Shown: positions 32,566 to 42,979 of the stretch, in pieces
How positions within the stretch are numbered: the first letter of the stretch is position 1
Layout of the letters: each line of letters starts with the position of its first letter
NCBI RefSeq assembly: GCF_001591385.1
Contig: NZ_BCUU01000005.1
Location: 1 to 64,000 of the forward strand
Direction: 5' to 3'
From: Variovorax soli NBRC 106424
GTDB lineage: Bacteria; Pseudomonadota; Gammaproteobacteria; Burkholderiales; Burkholderiaceae_C
DNA length: 64,000 bases
Made by a program: the position numbers and the translations under genes
The notes under the pieces: model-generated
What the model saw: the letters and a program-made list of their open reading frames with translations, nothing else
Told to the model about the DNA's origin: nothing
Database searches by the model: none

Positions 32566-33699
32566 ATGTCGGCCTCGCCAACTTCCTTGTCCCTGTTCAG
32601 CGAACTCGCCATCGGGCCGCTTCGCTTCCCCAATCGCATCGTCGTCTCGCCGATGTGCCAGTACTCGGCCCGCGAGGGTGTCGCAAATGACTGGCACCTG
32701 CAGCACCTCATGCAACTGGCCATGTCCGGTGCTGGACTGGTCATGGTCGAAGCCACTGCTGTCGAAGCACGCGGGCGCATCACGCACGGCTGCCTCGGCC
32801 TCTACAGCGACGAAGCCGAAGCTGCGTTGGCGCGCGTGCTCCAGGCGGCCCGGGCGGTGGCCGCGCCGGGCACGCGCTTCGGAATCCAGCTCGGCCATGC
32901 GGGCCGCAAGGGCTCTGCCGACGTCCCGTGGCATGGCGGCGCGCCGCTCAAGGCCGGCAGCGACGCCGGCGCACCCTGGCGCTGCTCGGCGCCCAGCGCC
33001 CTGCCTTTCGCGCCGGACTGGGACACGCCCGAGGCACTCGACGAAGCCGGCATCGGCCGGCTGGTCGACGCATACGTCGATGCCGCGCGGCGCGCGGTGC
33101 GCCTGGGCTTCGATGTCATCGAGCTGCATTGCGCGCACGGCTACCTGTTGCACCAATTCCAGTCGCCGCTTGCGAACCGGCGCGACGACGCCTGGGGTGG
33201 TGACGCGGCCCGGCGCGACCGGTTGGCGCTTCATATTGCGCAGACCCTGAAAAAGCACGTGCCGAGCGACCGCGTGCTCGGCGCGCGTATCACCGGCACC
33301 GACTGGGCCGAGGGAGGTCTCGGGCCCGACGACGCGGTTCGCCTCGCGCGGCGGCTCAGGGACCTCGGCTTTGGCTACGTCTGCGTGAGCAGCGGCTTTG
33401 TCGTTCGCGGCGAGCGCATTCCCTTCGGCCCCGGGTTCCAGGTCGCGCTGGCGGCGCAGGTGCGGCGGCAGAGCGGCATCACCACGCGCGCCGTCGGCGG
33501 CATCAGTGAGCCGATGCAAGCGGCCGAGATCATCGCGTCCGGCCAGGCCGACCAGGTCGCTCTGGCGCGCCCGTTCCTCGCTGATCCGCGTTGGGTCTGG
33601 CGGGCCGCGGAAACGCTCGGCGTCACACCCTACTATCCGGCGCCCTATCGCCGCGCGGCTGGCTTGCGCAAGCCAGCCACTTTCGATCGAACCCAATGA
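32566..33699 (+). CDS. NADH:flavin oxidoreductase, old yellow enzyme family (YqjM-like)
   Basis: A 377-residue FMN enzyme. [21 protein letters not shown] is typical of the YqjM subgroup, with the redox-tuning Cys. The pair of substrate-binding His is in [13 protein letters not shown] and the FMN-binding [16 protein letters not shown] segment is present. The ATG at 32566 has GGGAG upstream. OYEs reduce activated C=C bonds; in heteroaromatic pathways they reduce ring or enone intermediates. Its stop overlaps the next start as ATGA. Confidence 0.92.
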   Translation: MSASPTSLSLFSELAIGPLRFPNRIVVSPMCQYSAREGVANDWHLQHLMQLAMSGAGLVMVEATAVEARGRITHGCLGLYSDEAEAALARVLQAARAVAAPGTRFGIQLGHAGRKGSADVPWHGGAPLKAGSDAGAPWRCSAPSALPFAPDWDTPEALDEAGIGRLVDAYVDAARRAVRLGFDVIELHCAHGYLLHQFQSPLANRRDDAWGGDAARRDRLALHIAQTLKKHVPSDRVLGARITGTDWAEGGLGPDDAVRLARRLRDLGFGYVCVSSGFVVRGERIPFGPGFQVALAAQVRRQSGITTRAVGGISEPMQAAEIIASGQADQVALARPFLADPRWVWRAAETLGVTPYYPAPYRRAAGLRKPATFDRTQ

Positions 33700-34178
33700 C
33701 CAACTCGTTCGAACTCAGGGTCAATGGCAGCACGCAGACAGTGCAGGCCGACGAGAACGACCTTCTGCTTTACGTGCTGCGCAACGACCTCGACTGCAAG
33801 GGCGTTCGCTTCGGCTGCGGTGCAGGCCACTGCGGTGCCTGCACGGTCTGGATGGACGGTCGCCCGGTCCAGTCCTGCGACATGCCGCTGTGGGGTACCG
33901 CCGGACGCGAACTCACTACCATCGAGCACCTGCGAGACGACCCGGTGGGCGCAGTCGTGCTCGACGCGTTCGTCACGCTGCAGGCGGCGCAGTGCGGCTA
34001 CTGCATCAACGGCATCCTGATGTCGGTGACGGCATTGCTTCGTCGCACCACCGCGCCGACCGAAGCCGACCTGCATGAGACGATGCACAGGCATCTGTGC
34101 CGCTGCGGCGCGCACGCGCGCATCCTGAAAGCGATTGACGCGGCCGCCGCGCGGCTGCGCACGGAAGGCCAATCATGA
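33696..34178 (+). CDS. Molybdenum hydroxylase, [2Fe-2S] subunit
   Basis: A 160-residue iron-sulfur subunit of the xanthine-oxidase family. The plant-ferredoxin-type cluster is held by Cys41, Cys46, Cys49 and Cys61 ([12 protein letters not shown]...QSC), the second cluster by Cys100, Cys103, Cys135 and Cys137 (QCGYC, CRC). It passes electrons from the Mo site to an outside acceptor. No FAD subunit gene follows, so this is the two-subunit type such as isoquinoline 1-oxidoreductase or nicotinate dehydrogenase, which use cytochromes or quinones. ATGA overlaps on both sides. Confidence 0.93.
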   Translation: MTNSFELRVNGSTQTVQADENDLLLYVLRNDLDCKGVRFGCGAGHCGACTVWMDGRPVQSCDMPLWGTAGRELTTIEHLRDDPVGAVVLDAFVTLQAAQCGYCINGILMSVTALLRRTTAPTEADLHETMHRHLCRCGAHARILKAIDAAAARLRTEGQS

Positions 34179-36289
34179 GCGCCGCTCTTGCCACGCCGAC
34201 CGCCATCCAGGCCCATCCGCGACTGCGCCAATGGTTGCGCATCGGACCGGCGCGCCAGGTCAGCGTGTTCACCGGCAAGGTCGAACTGGGCCAGGGCATC
34301 GAGACTGCGCTGGTGCAGATCGCCTGCGACGCGCTCGGACTGGCCCCGGCGCAGGTGCTGCTCGTCGCAGGCCGCACCGACCGATCGCCCGACGAAGGCT
34401 ACACAGCCGGAAGTCTCTCTGTGCAGTACGGCGGGGCGGCGCTACGCTGGGCCTGCACGCACGCCTATGCCCTGTTCAATACGGAAGCGGCGCGTCGACT
34501 CGGCGTGGAACCGTCCGGGTTGCAGGTTGAGGACGGCTGCTTCACCGATCCCGAGGGCCGGCGGCGTATCGACTACTGGGAGCTCGCAGGCTCGGTCGAC
34601 CTCGATGTCCCGATCGTCGAGCCGGCCGCTCTGACCCGCAACGCCGCCAGACCCTACGTGGGCCGCTCGCTGCCGCGCGTGGATCTTCCCGCCAAGCTGA
34701 CAGGTGCCGGCTACCTGCAGGACATGGTCATTCCGGGGATGCTGCATGCGCGCATGCTGCGGGGGCGCCATCCGTCGCAGCGACTGGCGTCGGTGCCGTT
34801 GTCGCAACTGCAGGCCCTGCCCGGCGTCTCCCACGTGGTGCACAGCGGACGGTTTCTTGCGCTGGTGGGCCCGCACGAAGGTGCGTTGGTCCGTGCGTTG
34901 CCCAAGGCGCGCAAGCTGCTCGACTTCGAATCCATGCCCGATCCGCACGCGGGCCGTGACACCGTCTCGCTGCTGCAGGGCCTGCCCGACAGCCCACAGC
35001 GCGTTCATGATTCGGGCACGCCGGGCACGGATCTGCAGACGTACAGCGCCACCTACTCGCGGCCCTACCTGGCACATGCTTCGATCGGGCCTGCCTGTGC
35101 GCTGGCCGATCCACGTGGCGACCGGCTGCGCGTGTGGTCGCACACGCAGGGCGTCTATCCATTGCGCGACCAGATCGCCATGGCGCTGGGCCGCGGGTCC
35201 GACACCGTGGAGGTCATTCATGCGCCGGGCGCCGGCTGCTACGGCCACAACGGCGCCGACGATGCCGCGTTCGACGCTGCCTTCATCGCGATCCGCATCG
35301 GCCTTCCAGTGCGCGTGCAATGGATGCGCGAAGACGAGATGTCGATGTCGCCGTTCGGTTCGGCCAGCGCGGTGCGACTCACGGCCGGTCTGGACGCAGC
35401 AGGTCGCATCGGAAGCTGGACCTTGCGCCTGTGGAGTCACACCCACATGAACCGGCCCGGCTGGGGCGATGGCGTCAACCTGCTCGGCGCTTGGGAAGTA
35501 GAGCCGCCACTCCCGCGGCCAGCAGCGCGCGACCTGCCGCTGCCCATGGGTGGCGGCGACCGCAACGCAATCGCGCTTTATGACCTGCCGCATCAGCAGG
35601 TCGACTACTACTTCATCGCGGAGTCACCGGTGCGCGTGTCGGCACTCCGATCGCTGGGTTCCTACTGCAACCTGTACGCGATCGAGAGCTTCATGGACGA
35701 GTTGGCGCGGATCGCGGATTGCGACCCGGTCGAATTCAGGCTGCGTCACCTAGGCGATGTGCGCGCACGCGAGGTGCTGGAGACCGCGGCCCGGATGGCC
35801 GGCTGGAGCCGGCGCGGCGAAAGCGGTACCGGCAGCGGCCTGGGCATCGCCGTCGGCCGCTACAAGAACCAGGCCGCGTATTGCGCTATCGCGTTGCAGG
35901 TCGGCGTCGAAGAGAGAGTCCGGGTCGAGAAGGCCTGGGTCGTTGTCGACGCTGGCGCGGCGGTCAATCCCGACGGGCTGGTCAACCAGATCGAAGGCGG
36001 CCTTCTTCAATCATTGAGCTGGACGCTGAAGGAAAGCGTGACCTGGGACCACACAGGCATCACGTCGTGCGACTGGGAGCACTATCCGATCCTCGGCTTC
36101 GACGAGATCCCGGAAATCGCGGTGCACTTGATCGAACGGCCCGACCAGCCCAGCCTCGGCGTGGGCGAAGCAGCCGCCGGGCCGGCCGCCGCCGCTGTCG
36201 CCAACGCAGTGGCCCATGCCCTCGACCTGCGCGCGAGGCAACTGCCTTTGTCCGCCGAGCGCCTGGCCCAACTCATCACCGAGGGCTGA
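34175..36289 (+). CDS. Molybdenum hydroxylase, molybdopterin-binding subunit
   Basis: A 704-residue catalytic subunit of the xanthine-oxidase family. It binds molybdopterin (cytosine dinucleotide in relatives) and adds an OH from water to a carbon next to a ring nitrogen. Seen: [14 protein letters not shown] at the N-terminus, [27 protein letters not shown], and the catalytic Glu in [17 protein letters not shown] near the C-terminus. No Tat signal, so cytoplasmic. Length fits IorB-like subunits minus their signal. Coupled to the [2Fe-2S] gene by ATGA. Confidence 0.92.
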   Translation: MSAALATPTAIQAHPRLRQWLRIGPARQVSVFTGKVELGQGIETALVQIACDALGLAPAQVLLVAGRTDRSPDEGYTAGSLSVQYGGAALRWACTHAYALFNTEAARRLGVEPSGLQVEDGCFTDPEGRRRIDYWELAGSVDLDVPIVEPAALTRNAARPYVGRSLPRVDLPAKLTGAGYLQDMVIPGMLHARMLRGRHPSQRLASVPLSQLQALPGVSHVVHSGRFLALVGPHEGALVRALPKARKLLDFESMPDPHAGRDTVSLLQGLPDSPQRVHDSGTPGTDLQTYSATYSRPYLAHASIGPACALADPRGDRLRVWSHTQGVYPLRDQIAMALGRGSDTVEVIHAPGAGCYGHNGADDAAFDAAFIAIRIGLPVRVQWMREDEMSMSPFGSASAVRLTAGLDAAGRIGSWTLRLWSHTHMNRPGWGDGVNLLGAWEVEPPLPRPAARDLPLPMGGGDRNAIALYDLPHQQVDYYFIAESPVRVSALRSLGSYCNLYAIESFMDELARIADCDPVEFRLRHLGDVRAREVLETAARMAGWSRRGESGTGSGLGIAVGRYKNQAAYCAIALQVGVEERVRVEKAWVVVDAGAAVNPDGLVNQIEGGLLQSLSWTLKESVTWDHTGITSCDWEHYPILGFDEIPEIAVHLIERPDQPSLGVGEAAAGPAAAAVANAVAHALDLRARQLPLSAERLAQLITEG

Positions 36290-36339
36290 TCGCACGCCCC
36301 TCGAATCCGACCCGAATCCAACATTCAAGGACTCTCACC

Positions 36340-36792
36340 ATGGCCATCCAGACCCTTGCCCACTACTCGGTGCGCACCACCCGCCTCGAGGCTTCCCGCC
36401 ACTTCTATGTAGATGTGCTCGGCTTCCGTGAAGGCTTCAGGCCGCCTTTCGACTTTCCGGGCCTCTGGCTCTACAAGGGCGACGATGAGGCGCAGTACGG
36501 TGTCGTGCACATCATCGGCATCGACCCGGACTCGCCGCAGGGCCTCGTCGAGTACCTCGGCGACAAGAGCGTGGATTCCCTTCACGGCAGTGCCGCAATC
36601 GACCATGTGGCCTTCCTCGCAACGGATCTTCCCGACATGCACAGGCGTCTGCGAGGCGCAGGCCTCGCCTTCCGCGAACGCACCGTGCCGAGCATCGGCC
36701 TGCACCAGGTGTTCGTCGAGGACCCCTCGGGCGTCACGATCGAGTTGAACTACCCTGCCCACGAGGCGCTCGAAAGCGGAGCGCAGGCATGA
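36340..36792 (+). CDS. VOC-family dioxygenase/glyoxalase-like protein
   Basis: A 150-residue VOC protein: LAHYSVRTTRLEASRHFYVDVLGF, AIDHVAFLATDL and VEDPSGVTIELNYP, so His9, the His of AIDHVAF and the Glu of IELNY form a possible H-H-E metal site. That site occurs in small extradiol dioxygenases, glyoxalases and epimerases. No other candidate for ring opening lies in this module, so it could be the ring-cleaving enzyme, but this is inference. Its stop overlaps the next gene by ATGA. Confidence 0.82.
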   Translation: MAIQTLAHYSVRTTRLEASRHFYVDVLGFREGFRPPFDFPGLWLYKGDDEAQYGVVHIIGIDPDSPQGLVEYLGDKSVDSLHGSAAIDHVAFLATDLPDMHRRLRGAGLAFRERTVPSIGLHQVFVEDPSGVTIELNYPAHEALESGAQA

Positions 36793-38024
36793 GCGCCGCG
36801 CAATCGACCAAACCGGCGCGCAAGGCGCTGGTCATCGGCGGCTCGCTCGGCGGACTGTTCGCGGGCAATCTGCTGCTACGCGCCGGCTGGGATGTCCACA
36901 TCCACGAGCGCGTGGCCGACGAACTCGAGAGCCGGGGCGCCGGCGTGGTGACGCATCCCGAGCTGATGGATGTGCTGAGCGCTGCAGGGGTCGACTTGTC
37001 GGACGGGATCGGCGTCGAGGTCCGCGAGCGCATCACGCTGGCGCGCGATGGCCATGTCGAGAGCTCCCGCCCGCTGCCGCAACTGCTCACCGCCTGGGGA
37101 CGCCTGTACCAGGTGCTGCGTCGAGCATTTCCTTCGGAGCGCTATCACAGCGGACGTCAGTTGGTCTCGTTCGAGCAGGATGCCGGCGCTGTACGCGCGA
37201 CGTTCGCCGACGGAGAGGTGATGTCCGCCGATCTTCTAGTGGCGGCTGATGGCTTGCGCTCGACCGTGCGCCAATCGCTCGCGCCCGACGCGCGTCCGCA
37301 CTACGCGGGCTATGTCGCATGGCGCGGGCTCGTCGAGGAAGCGAGCCTTTCGCCGCGGGCGCTCTCCGAGCTCTTTCCATATTTCGCATTCGGCCTGCCG
37401 CCGCGCGAGCAGATGATCGCCTACCCGGTCGCAGGCGCGGGCAACAGCGTGGAGCCCGGTCATAGACGCTACAACTTCGTCTGGTACCGGCCGGCCGACC
37501 GCGACACGACGCTGCGCGAGATGCTCACCGATGCGACCGGCAAGACCTGGCCCGACGGCATTCCGCCGCCGCTGATCCGCCCCGAGGTGCTCGCCGAAGC
37601 GCGCCGGGCGGCGCACGAGGTGCTGGCACCGCAGTTCGCCGAGGTGGTGGAGAAGACTCCCAACCTGTTCTTCCAGCCAATCTTCGATCTCGAAAGCCCG
37701 GCGATTGCGTTCGGCCGCGTGGCCTTGCTGGGCGATGCCGCGTTCGTTGCGCGGCCCCATTGCGGGATGGGCGTCACGAAGGCTGGCAGCGATGCAGCGG
37801 CATTGGTTCGCGCGCTTGAAGCCGCACCTGACGTGCCACTCGCGCTCAAGGCCTACGAGGCTTCGCGCCTCCATGCCGGCAGCTTCATCGTGGGCCATGC
37901 GCGCGCTCTGGGCGCCTACATGCAGGCGCAGATCGCCACGCCCGCCGAGCGCGCGATGGCGGAACGCTACCGCAGCACCGAAGCGGTGATGCGGGAGACC
38001 GCCGTGCCGCCGGTGCCGCATTGA
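36789..38024 (+). CDS. FAD monooxygenase, 2,6-dihydroxypyridine-hydroxylase-like
   Basis: A 411-residue flavoprotein hydroxylase: FAD motif ALVIGGSLGGLFAGNLLLRAG at the N-terminus, VAADGLRSTVR, and ALLGDAAFVARPHCGMG with the second FAD contact. The overall shape, with the sentence ESRGAGVVTHPELM, is nearest to 2,6-dihydroxypyridine 3-hydroxylase among enzymes I know. It would add a second OH, using NAD(P)H and O2, to the ring already hydroxylated by the Mo enzyme. ATGA-coupled to the VOC gene. Confidence 0.87.
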   Translation: MSAAQSTKPARKALVIGGSLGGLFAGNLLLRAGWDVHIHERVADELESRGAGVVTHPELMDVLSAAGVDLSDGIGVEVRERITLARDGHVESSRPLPQLLTAWGRLYQVLRRAFPSERYHSGRQLVSFEQDAGAVRATFADGEVMSADLLVAADGLRSTVRQSLAPDARPHYAGYVAWRGLVEEASLSPRALSELFPYFAFGLPPREQMIAYPVAGAGNSVEPGHRRYNFVWYRPADRDTTLREMLTDATGKTWPDGIPPPLIRPEVLAEARRAAHEVLAPQFAEVVEKTPNLFFQPIFDLESPAIAFGRVALLGDAAFVARPHCGMGVTKAGSDAAALVRALEAAPDVPLALKAYEASRLHAGSFIVGHARALGAYMQAQIATPAERAMAERYRSTEAVMRETAVPPVPH

Positions 38025-38068
38025 CTCGCCCTGGCGTTCTGCTTTTCCCCGAATCACCGACCGACAGC

Positions 38069-39058
38069 ATGTTTTCCTCCTTCTCCATCGCACGCCTGTT
38101 CGCAACTTCGCTCGCGCTTGCCTGCGCCTTCGCAGCGGCCCCTTCCGCGGCGGCGGAGCCGTCTTGGCCAAGCCGCCCCATCACGGTAGTGATCGGCTAT
38201 CCACCCGGAGGCAGTGTCGACGCGGTGGGGCGCGCCGTGGTCGAGACGCTCGGCAAGAAGCTCGAAGCCACCGTCGTCGTCGACAACGCCGGCGGAGCAG
38301 CGGGCGCGATCGGCGTACAGAAAGTGGTGAACGCCGCACCCGATGGCTATACGCTGATTCTCGGATCGAGCAGCGAATTCGTGGCCACGCGCTTGCTGAA
38401 TCCGGCACAGAAGTACGACGCCGCGAAGGACCTGGCGCCGATCGGCTATGTCGGTTCCATCCCGTTGGTGCTGGTCGCATCGAGGCAGAGCGGTGTGACT
38501 TCGCTCGCGCAGTTCGTCGACGTTGCTCGAAAGAAGCCCGGCCAGATGAGCTACGGCACCTCGGGAATCGGGTCAATGCTGCATTTTTCGGGCGAGCTCG
38601 TGAAGAAGCAGGCTGGCCTCTCCATCATTCACATCCCCTATCGCGGCGCGGGCAACATCGGCGCGGACCTCGCCGGAGGTGCGATCGAGTTTGCCTTCCT
38701 TGGGCCTGGTGCGGCCAAGCCTTTGGTCGATGCGGGACGCATCGTCCCGATTGCAGTGACCAGTGCACAGCGCATCGCATTGATGCCCGAGGTACCTGCG
38801 CTGGGTGAGCATCCGGCACTCAAGGGGTACAACCTCGTTGCGTGGTATGCGCTGATGGCACCACGCGGGTTGACGCCGGACACTCAAATTCAGCTGCAAC
38901 GCGCCTTGCGCGAGACGCTGCGCGACACGACTGTGCAGCAGAAGCTCGAACGCGTAGGCGTCGTGGTCGGCCGCGGTGACGAGGACCTTTCGGAGCGGAT
39001 GGCAAACGATGCCATTGAATACCAACGCATCGTCGACTTCGCAGGCATGAAGCAATAG
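38069..39058 (+). CDS. Bug-family (TTT) periplasmic binding protein
   Basis: A 329-residue Bug receptor. Signal peptide 1-29 (hydrophobic core, end APSAAAEP). The mature N-terminus WPSRPITVVIGYPPGGSVD and TVVVDNAGGAAGAIGVQKV, GYTLILGSSS and HIPYRGAGNIGADLAGG are the family fingerprint. Start at ATG 38069; the TTG at 38021 would place a hydrophilic tail before the signal. Bug proteins bind carboxylates or aromatic acids for uptake or sensing. No TctA/TctB membrane genes are nearby, as is common for Bug genes in Burkholderiales. Confidence 0.92.
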   Translation: MFSSFSIARLFATSLALACAFAAAPSAAAEPSWPSRPITVVIGYPPGGSVDAVGRAVVETLGKKLEATVVVDNAGGAAGAIGVQKVVNAAPDGYTLILGSSSEFVATRLLNPAQKYDAAKDLAPIGYVGSIPLVLVASRQSGVTSLAQFVDVARKKPGQMSYGTSGIGSMLHFSGELVKKQAGLSIIHIPYRGAGNIGADLAGGAIEFAFLGPGAAKPLVDAGRIVPIAVTSAQRIALMPEVPALGEHPALKGYNLVAWYALMAPRGLTPDTQIQLQRALRETLRDTTVQQKLERVGVVVGRGDEDLSERMANDAIEYQRIVDFAGMKQ

Positions 39059-39545
39059 CGCATCGGGAACCCTGAAGACACCGAATTCGGCGCGGGTCTG
39101 CACTACCATGGCCATGCGGCGGCATGCCACGAGGGATGAGATTGCAGCCATGGCGGCCCACCATGACCGCCGGGAGGCGCCGTTGGTCACCGCCGCCGAA
39201 CTTCTGATCGACGGCGGGTTTGCAGCCTAGCCAATCTTCAATGCAACAGTGCTCGCCCAATCGTTCGGCGCCAGCCATCCGAGCCGATCACAGAACTTTA
39301 GCGATGCCGTCGCAAGAGTTCTGTTCATAGACTTCCGCTCTTGGGCGGTTGCTCGAGCTCAAGAAGCATAGGGAGATGTCTGCAACGGGCACGAACGAGC
39401 AGTTCCGCCCTGCCCTCCCAGCCGGCTGCTCTCGCTGCAGTGCGGGTTGTCCTTGGCAGAAAGAAGCGGCTCGGATGAGGTCTAGATGTGTGCAGCGCGA
39501 GGGAGAAAGGATTCTGCGCGGATGAAGTCGATCCGAACGGGAATA
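39059..39545. other. Gene-poor seam with SDR remnant
   Basis: About 490 bases between the Bug gene and the convergent GntR gene. Apart from the short dehydrogenase remnant (39108-39230), I see no gene, RNA or clear regulatory site. It marks the right edge of the heteroaromatic module. Confidence 0.55.
39108..39230 (+). pseudogene. C-terminal remnant of a short-chain dehydrogenase
   Basis: The frame ending at TAG 39228-39230 reads TRDEIAAMAAHHDRREAPLV and then TAAELLIDGGFAA. This is the standard C-terminus of classical SDRs (EEIA..V.FLASDEASFVTG.ELLVDGG). The NAD-binding site, catalytic Ser-Tyr-Lys and most of the gene are missing upstream. It probably reflects a deletion when modules were joined. 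Confidence 0.55.
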
Positions 39546-40274
39546 TTAGGTCGATGCTGCGCGCCGCCGTCCGCGGCTTTTTGCAAGATGCAGCCGCATG
39601 GCTGCGCCTGCTGCCTCGGGGTCCTTGAGTCGGATCGCGGCAAGGATATTTCCGTGCTCCTCCAGCACTTCGAGCTCCCAGACCCCGTTCACATGCGAGG
39701 CGTGGGCGCGCTCGAAAATCGAGGAGGAGACGGCAGACGGCCCCAAGGCTTCGAGCACTGACGCGAAGTGCGGGCTGTGCGCGGCATGTGCAATGGCAAG
39801 GTGAAATCTCAGGTCTGCATGCGCGGTGTCGGCTTCTTCCGCCAGTGCGGTCCGCAGCGCTTCATAGGCATGGCAGATGGCCGCGAGGTCTTCCGCCGTG
39901 CGGCGTTGGGCGGCCAGCACGGCTGCTTCCGACTCCACGCCAAGACGCAGTTCGAGGGCCGCAAGGGCGTGCCCCGGGCCTTCGGCGTCGTCCACACAAA
40001 AGGGCTTCGATCGCAAGGTGCTGGCCACGAAGGTTCCGACACCCTGGTGCGACTGCACGAGGCCGGCCGCTTTCATTCTGGCGAGCGCATCGCGCACCAC
40101 GGTGCGGCTCACGCCGAAGTGGGCCATGAGCATGGCTTCCGTGGGGAGCTTGTCTCCGGCTTTAAGCAAGTCCTCGCGGATGCGACGCTCAAGTTCTTCA
40201 ACCAAGCTCACGGCAAGGTCGCGCCGCCGCGGGTAGCCTTCGCGCGATGCCTCCCTCAAGGGGGCAGGCACCAT
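39546..40274 (-). CDS. GntR/FadR-family (FCD) transcriptional regulator
   Basis: A 242-residue regulator from ATG 40274 (AAGGA 10 nt upstream; a TTG at 40295 is possible). Winged helix at about 18-85 (LVEELERRIREDLLKAGDKLPTEAMLMAHFGVSRTVVRDALARMKAAG), FCD domain after it with metal-site residues in DLRFHLAIAHAAHS and LEEHGNIL. It is the last gene of the sugar-acid operon, with 28 bp between galactarate dehydratase and its ATG, so it probably autoregulates. FadR-like GntR proteins often control galactarate/glucarate genes. Confidence 0.9.
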   Translation of the reverse strand: MVPAPLREASREGYPRRRDLAVSLVEELERRIREDLLKAGDKLPTEAMLMAHFGVSRTVVRDALARMKAAGLVQSHQGVGTFVASTLRSKPFCVDDAEGPGHALAALELRLGVESEAAVLAAQRRTAEDLAAICHAYEALRTALAEEADTAHADLRFHLAIAHAAHSPHFASVLEALGPSAVSSSIFERAHASHVNGVWELEVLEEHGNILAAIRLKDPEAAGAAMRLHLAKSRGRRRAAST

Positions 40275-40302
40275 GGTGTCGCTGTCCTTGGCCAATGGGC
40301 GC

Positions 40303-41892
40303 TCAGGTCACGGGAGCCGGATTGAAAAGTACCAGCGCGTTGTGAAGCTTCCATTGCTCGGCCCAGGTCTTCTGGCGGCCGCTGGCCACGTCGAGCATCA
40401 GGCGGAACAGCTCCCAGCCCACGTCCTCGATGCTGGCCTCGCCGTCGGCGATGCGCCCGGCGTTCACGTCCATCAGGTCGTGCCAGCGCCGTGCCAGGTC
40501 GCTGCGCGTGGCCACCTTGATCACCGGCACTTCGGCCAGCCCGTAGGGCGTGCCCCGGCCCGTGGTGAACACGTGCAGGTTCATGCCGGCGGCCACCTGC
40601 AGCGTGCCGCAGATGAAGTCGGACGCTGGCGTGGCCGCATACAGCAAGCCCTTTTGCCGCGCCTTCTCGCCCGGCGACACCACGCCCGAGATGGGCGAGG
40701 AGCCGCTCTTGATGATCGAGCCCATCGCCTTCTCGACGATGTTGGACAGCCCGCCCTTCTTGTTGCCCGGCGTGGTGTTGGCGCTGCGGTCCACGCGGCC
40801 CTTGTCCAGGTAGGCGTCGTACCAGGCCATCTCGCGGATCATGGCCTGCGCCACCTCCGGCGTGGTGGCGCGCGAGGTGAGCTGGTCGATGCCGTCGCGC
40901 ACCTCGGTCACTTCGGAGAACATCACGGTGGCGCCCGCGCGTATCAGCAGGTCGGTGCAAAAGCCCACGGCCGGATTGGCGGTGACGCCGGAGAAGGCAT
41001 CGCTGCCGCCGCACTGCACGCCCACCACCAGTTCGCTGGCGGGCACGGTTTCGCGCTGGCGTGCGTTCAGGCGCTCCAGGTGTTCCTCGGCCTGGCGCAT
41101 CACCGAGTCGATCATGGACATGAAGCCCACGTGCGCATCGTCCTGCAGGCAGACCACGTCCAGCTTGTTCTCGGCCGAGGCGCCGATGTCGGCCACGTTG
41201 CGCTCGTCCACCAGCGGGATGGTGCCCGGCGGCAGCAGGCGCTCGGGCTGCAGCTTTTCGCAGCCCAGGCTCACCACCATCACCTCGCCGCCGAAGTTGG
41301 GGTTGAGGCTGATGTTGCGCAGCGTGCGGATGGGCACGATGGCGTCGGGCGCATCGATGGCCACGCCGCAGCCGTAGGTGTGCTCCAGCGCCACCACGTC
41401 GTCGACGTTGGGGTACTTGGGCAGCAGTTCCTTCTTGATGCGCTGCACCGCGAAGTCGGTGACGCCGGCCACGCATTGCACGGTCTGCGTGATGGCCAGG
41501 ATGTTGCGCGTGCCCACCGAGCCGTCCGGGTTGCGGTAGCCCTCGAAGGTGAAGCCTTCCAGCGGCGCTGCAGCCGGCGGCTTGACGGTGGCAATGGGCA
41601 GCCCGTCGAGTTCGCGCGCCGTGGGCATCTGCAACAGGCGCTCGTGCACCCAGCTGCCGCGGGCAATGGGCTTGAGTGCATAGCCGATCACCACGTTGTA
41701 GCGCAGGACCGGAGCGCCCTCGGCCAGGTCCACCAGCGCAACCTTGTGCCCCTGTGGCACCTTCTCGCGCAACTCGAGGCCCGAGGGAAAGACGGTGCCC
41801 GCCGGCAGGCCGCCGTCGTTGGCCACGATCGCAACGTTATCGCGTTCGTGCATGGCGATGTACAGCGGGGGACGATCGGCTCGTTGGTCCAT
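40303..41892 (-). CDS. garD: Galactarate dehydratase (GarD/UxaA family)
   Basis: A 529-residue enzyme: galactarate to 5-dehydro-4-deoxy-D-glucarate + water, with Fe(II). The N-terminal SAF-like domain ([24 protein letters not shown]) is followed by the long catalytic part with [46 protein letters not shown] and [11 protein letters not shown]. Length matches E. coli GarD (523). The related altronate dehydratase is shorter and lacks part of this order. Start at ATG 41892; no clear ribosome-binding site. It is preceded by a Bug receptor gene, which probably binds the sugar diacid. Confidence 0.9.
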   Translation of the reverse strand: MDQRADRPPLYIAMHERDNVAIVANDGGLPAGTVFPSGLELREKVPQGHKVALVDLAEGAPVLRYNVVIGYALKPIARGSWVHERLLQMPTARELDGLPIATVKPPAAAPLEGFTFEGYRNPDGSVGTRNILAITQTVQCVAGVTDFAVQRIKKELLPKYPNVDDVVALEHTYGCGVAIDAPDAIVPIRTLRNISLNPNFGGEVMVVSLGCEKLQPERLLPPGTIPLVDERNVADIGASAENKLDVVCLQDDAHVGFMSMIDSVMRQAEEHLERLNARQRETVPASELVVGVQCGGSDAFSGVTANPAVGFCTDLLIRAGATVMFSEVTEVRDGIDQLTSRATTPEVAQAMIREMAWYDAYLDKGRVDRSANTTPGNKKGGLSNIVEKAMGSIIKSGSSPISGVVSPGEKARQKGLLYAATPASDFICGTLQVAAGMNLHVFTTGRGTPYGLAEVPVIKVATRSDLARRWHDLMDVNAGRIADGEASIEDVGWELFRLMLDVASGRQKTWAEQWKLHNALVLFNPAPVT

Positions 41893-41921
41893 GTCGGTTG
41901 TGCAGACGTGGCGCGTTGGCG

Positions 41922-42899
41922 CTATTCGGCTTCGATTCCCGCTGCCTTAACCACCTTGCCCCATTTGGCAAGGTCGGACTTGATCAGCGCCGCGTAATCC
42001 TGCGGCGTACCGCCTTGCACCTCGATGCCTGCGGCTTCGAGCTTGGAGCGCACCTCGGGCAGCTTCAGCGCTGCGTTGATCTCGGCGTTGAGCTTGGTGA
42101 TGATCGCCTTGGGCGTGCCGGCGGGCGCGAGGAAGCCGCCGTTGGTGTTGGCGTCATAGCCCTTCAGGCCTTGTTCGTCCGCGGTCGGCACGTCCGGCAG
42201 GGCAGATGTCCGGTGAAGCGTCGACACCGCAACCGCCCGCACGTTGCCGCCCTTCACCTGCGGCAGGATCGCGCTGATGGTGTCGATGTACAGCGCGGTG
42301 CGCCCGCCCAGCAGGTCCGGGTGCGCGGCCGACGATCCCTTGTAGGGCACCAGAAGAATGTCGGTCTTACTGGCCATGCGGAACATCTCTGCAGCCATCT
42401 CCTGCGCACTGCCGCGGCCCGATGTCGCGACCTTGGCCTTGTCGGGGTTGGCTTTCATCCAGGCCACCAGTTCGGGCAGCGTCTTGGACGGAATCTGCGG
42501 ATTGATGGCGAACACCAGCGGCACCACGTGCGTGTAGACGATGGGCTCGAAGCTCTTCTCCGGGTCCCAGCCGAGGTTCTTGAACAGGTATTTGTTGATG
42601 TTGTGGCTGCCGCCCACGATGCCGATCGTGTAGCCATCGGCCGGGGACTTGGCCAGCACGTCCGTTCCCAGGTTGTTGGAGGCTCCTGGCCGGTTGTCCA
42701 CCACCACCGGCTGCCCCATCGACGTGGCCAGCTTGTCGCCGACCACGCGGGCGATGAGGTCGATCGCACCGCCTGGAGGGGCCGGCACGATGATCTTGAT
42801 GGGACGGCTCGGGTAGGCCTGCTGCGCCGGCGCAAGCGCTGGCAGCATGGCCATGCACGTCGATACGGCCAGAAGCCTGAACAGGGATTTGGGTTGCAT
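41922..42899 (-). CDS. Bug-family (TTT) periplasmic binding protein
   Basis: A 325-residue Bug receptor from ATG 42899 (GAGGAGA upstream). Signal peptide ending ALAPAQQ at about 26; then [39 protein letters not shown] and the usual [17 protein letters not shown]. It sits directly before garD and is the most likely receptor for galactarate or glucarate. Distinct from the other four Bug proteins in sequence. Confidence 0.92.
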   Translation of the reverse strand: MQPKSLFRLLAVSTCMAMLPALAPAQQAYPSRPIKIIVPAPPGGAIDLIARVVGDKLATSMGQPVVVDNRPGASNNLGTDVLAKSPADGYTIGIVGGSHNINKYLFKNLGWDPEKSFEPIVYTHVVPLVFAINPQIPSKTLPELVAWMKANPDKAKVATSGRGSAQEMAAEMFRMASKTDILLVPYKGSSAAHPDLLGGRTALYIDTISAILPQVKGGNVRAVAVSTLHRTSALPDVPTADEQGLKGYDANTNGGFLAPAGTPKAIITKLNAEINAALKLPEVRSKLEAAGIEVQGGTPQDYAALIKSDLAKWGKVVKAAGIEAE

Positions 42900-42979
42900 G
42901 CTTGTCTCCTCTTGCTGATGTGGTGGGATTCGGCCGGGGTGCCGCAAGACGCCCGGCATGAATGGCTTGCCGCGCCGCT

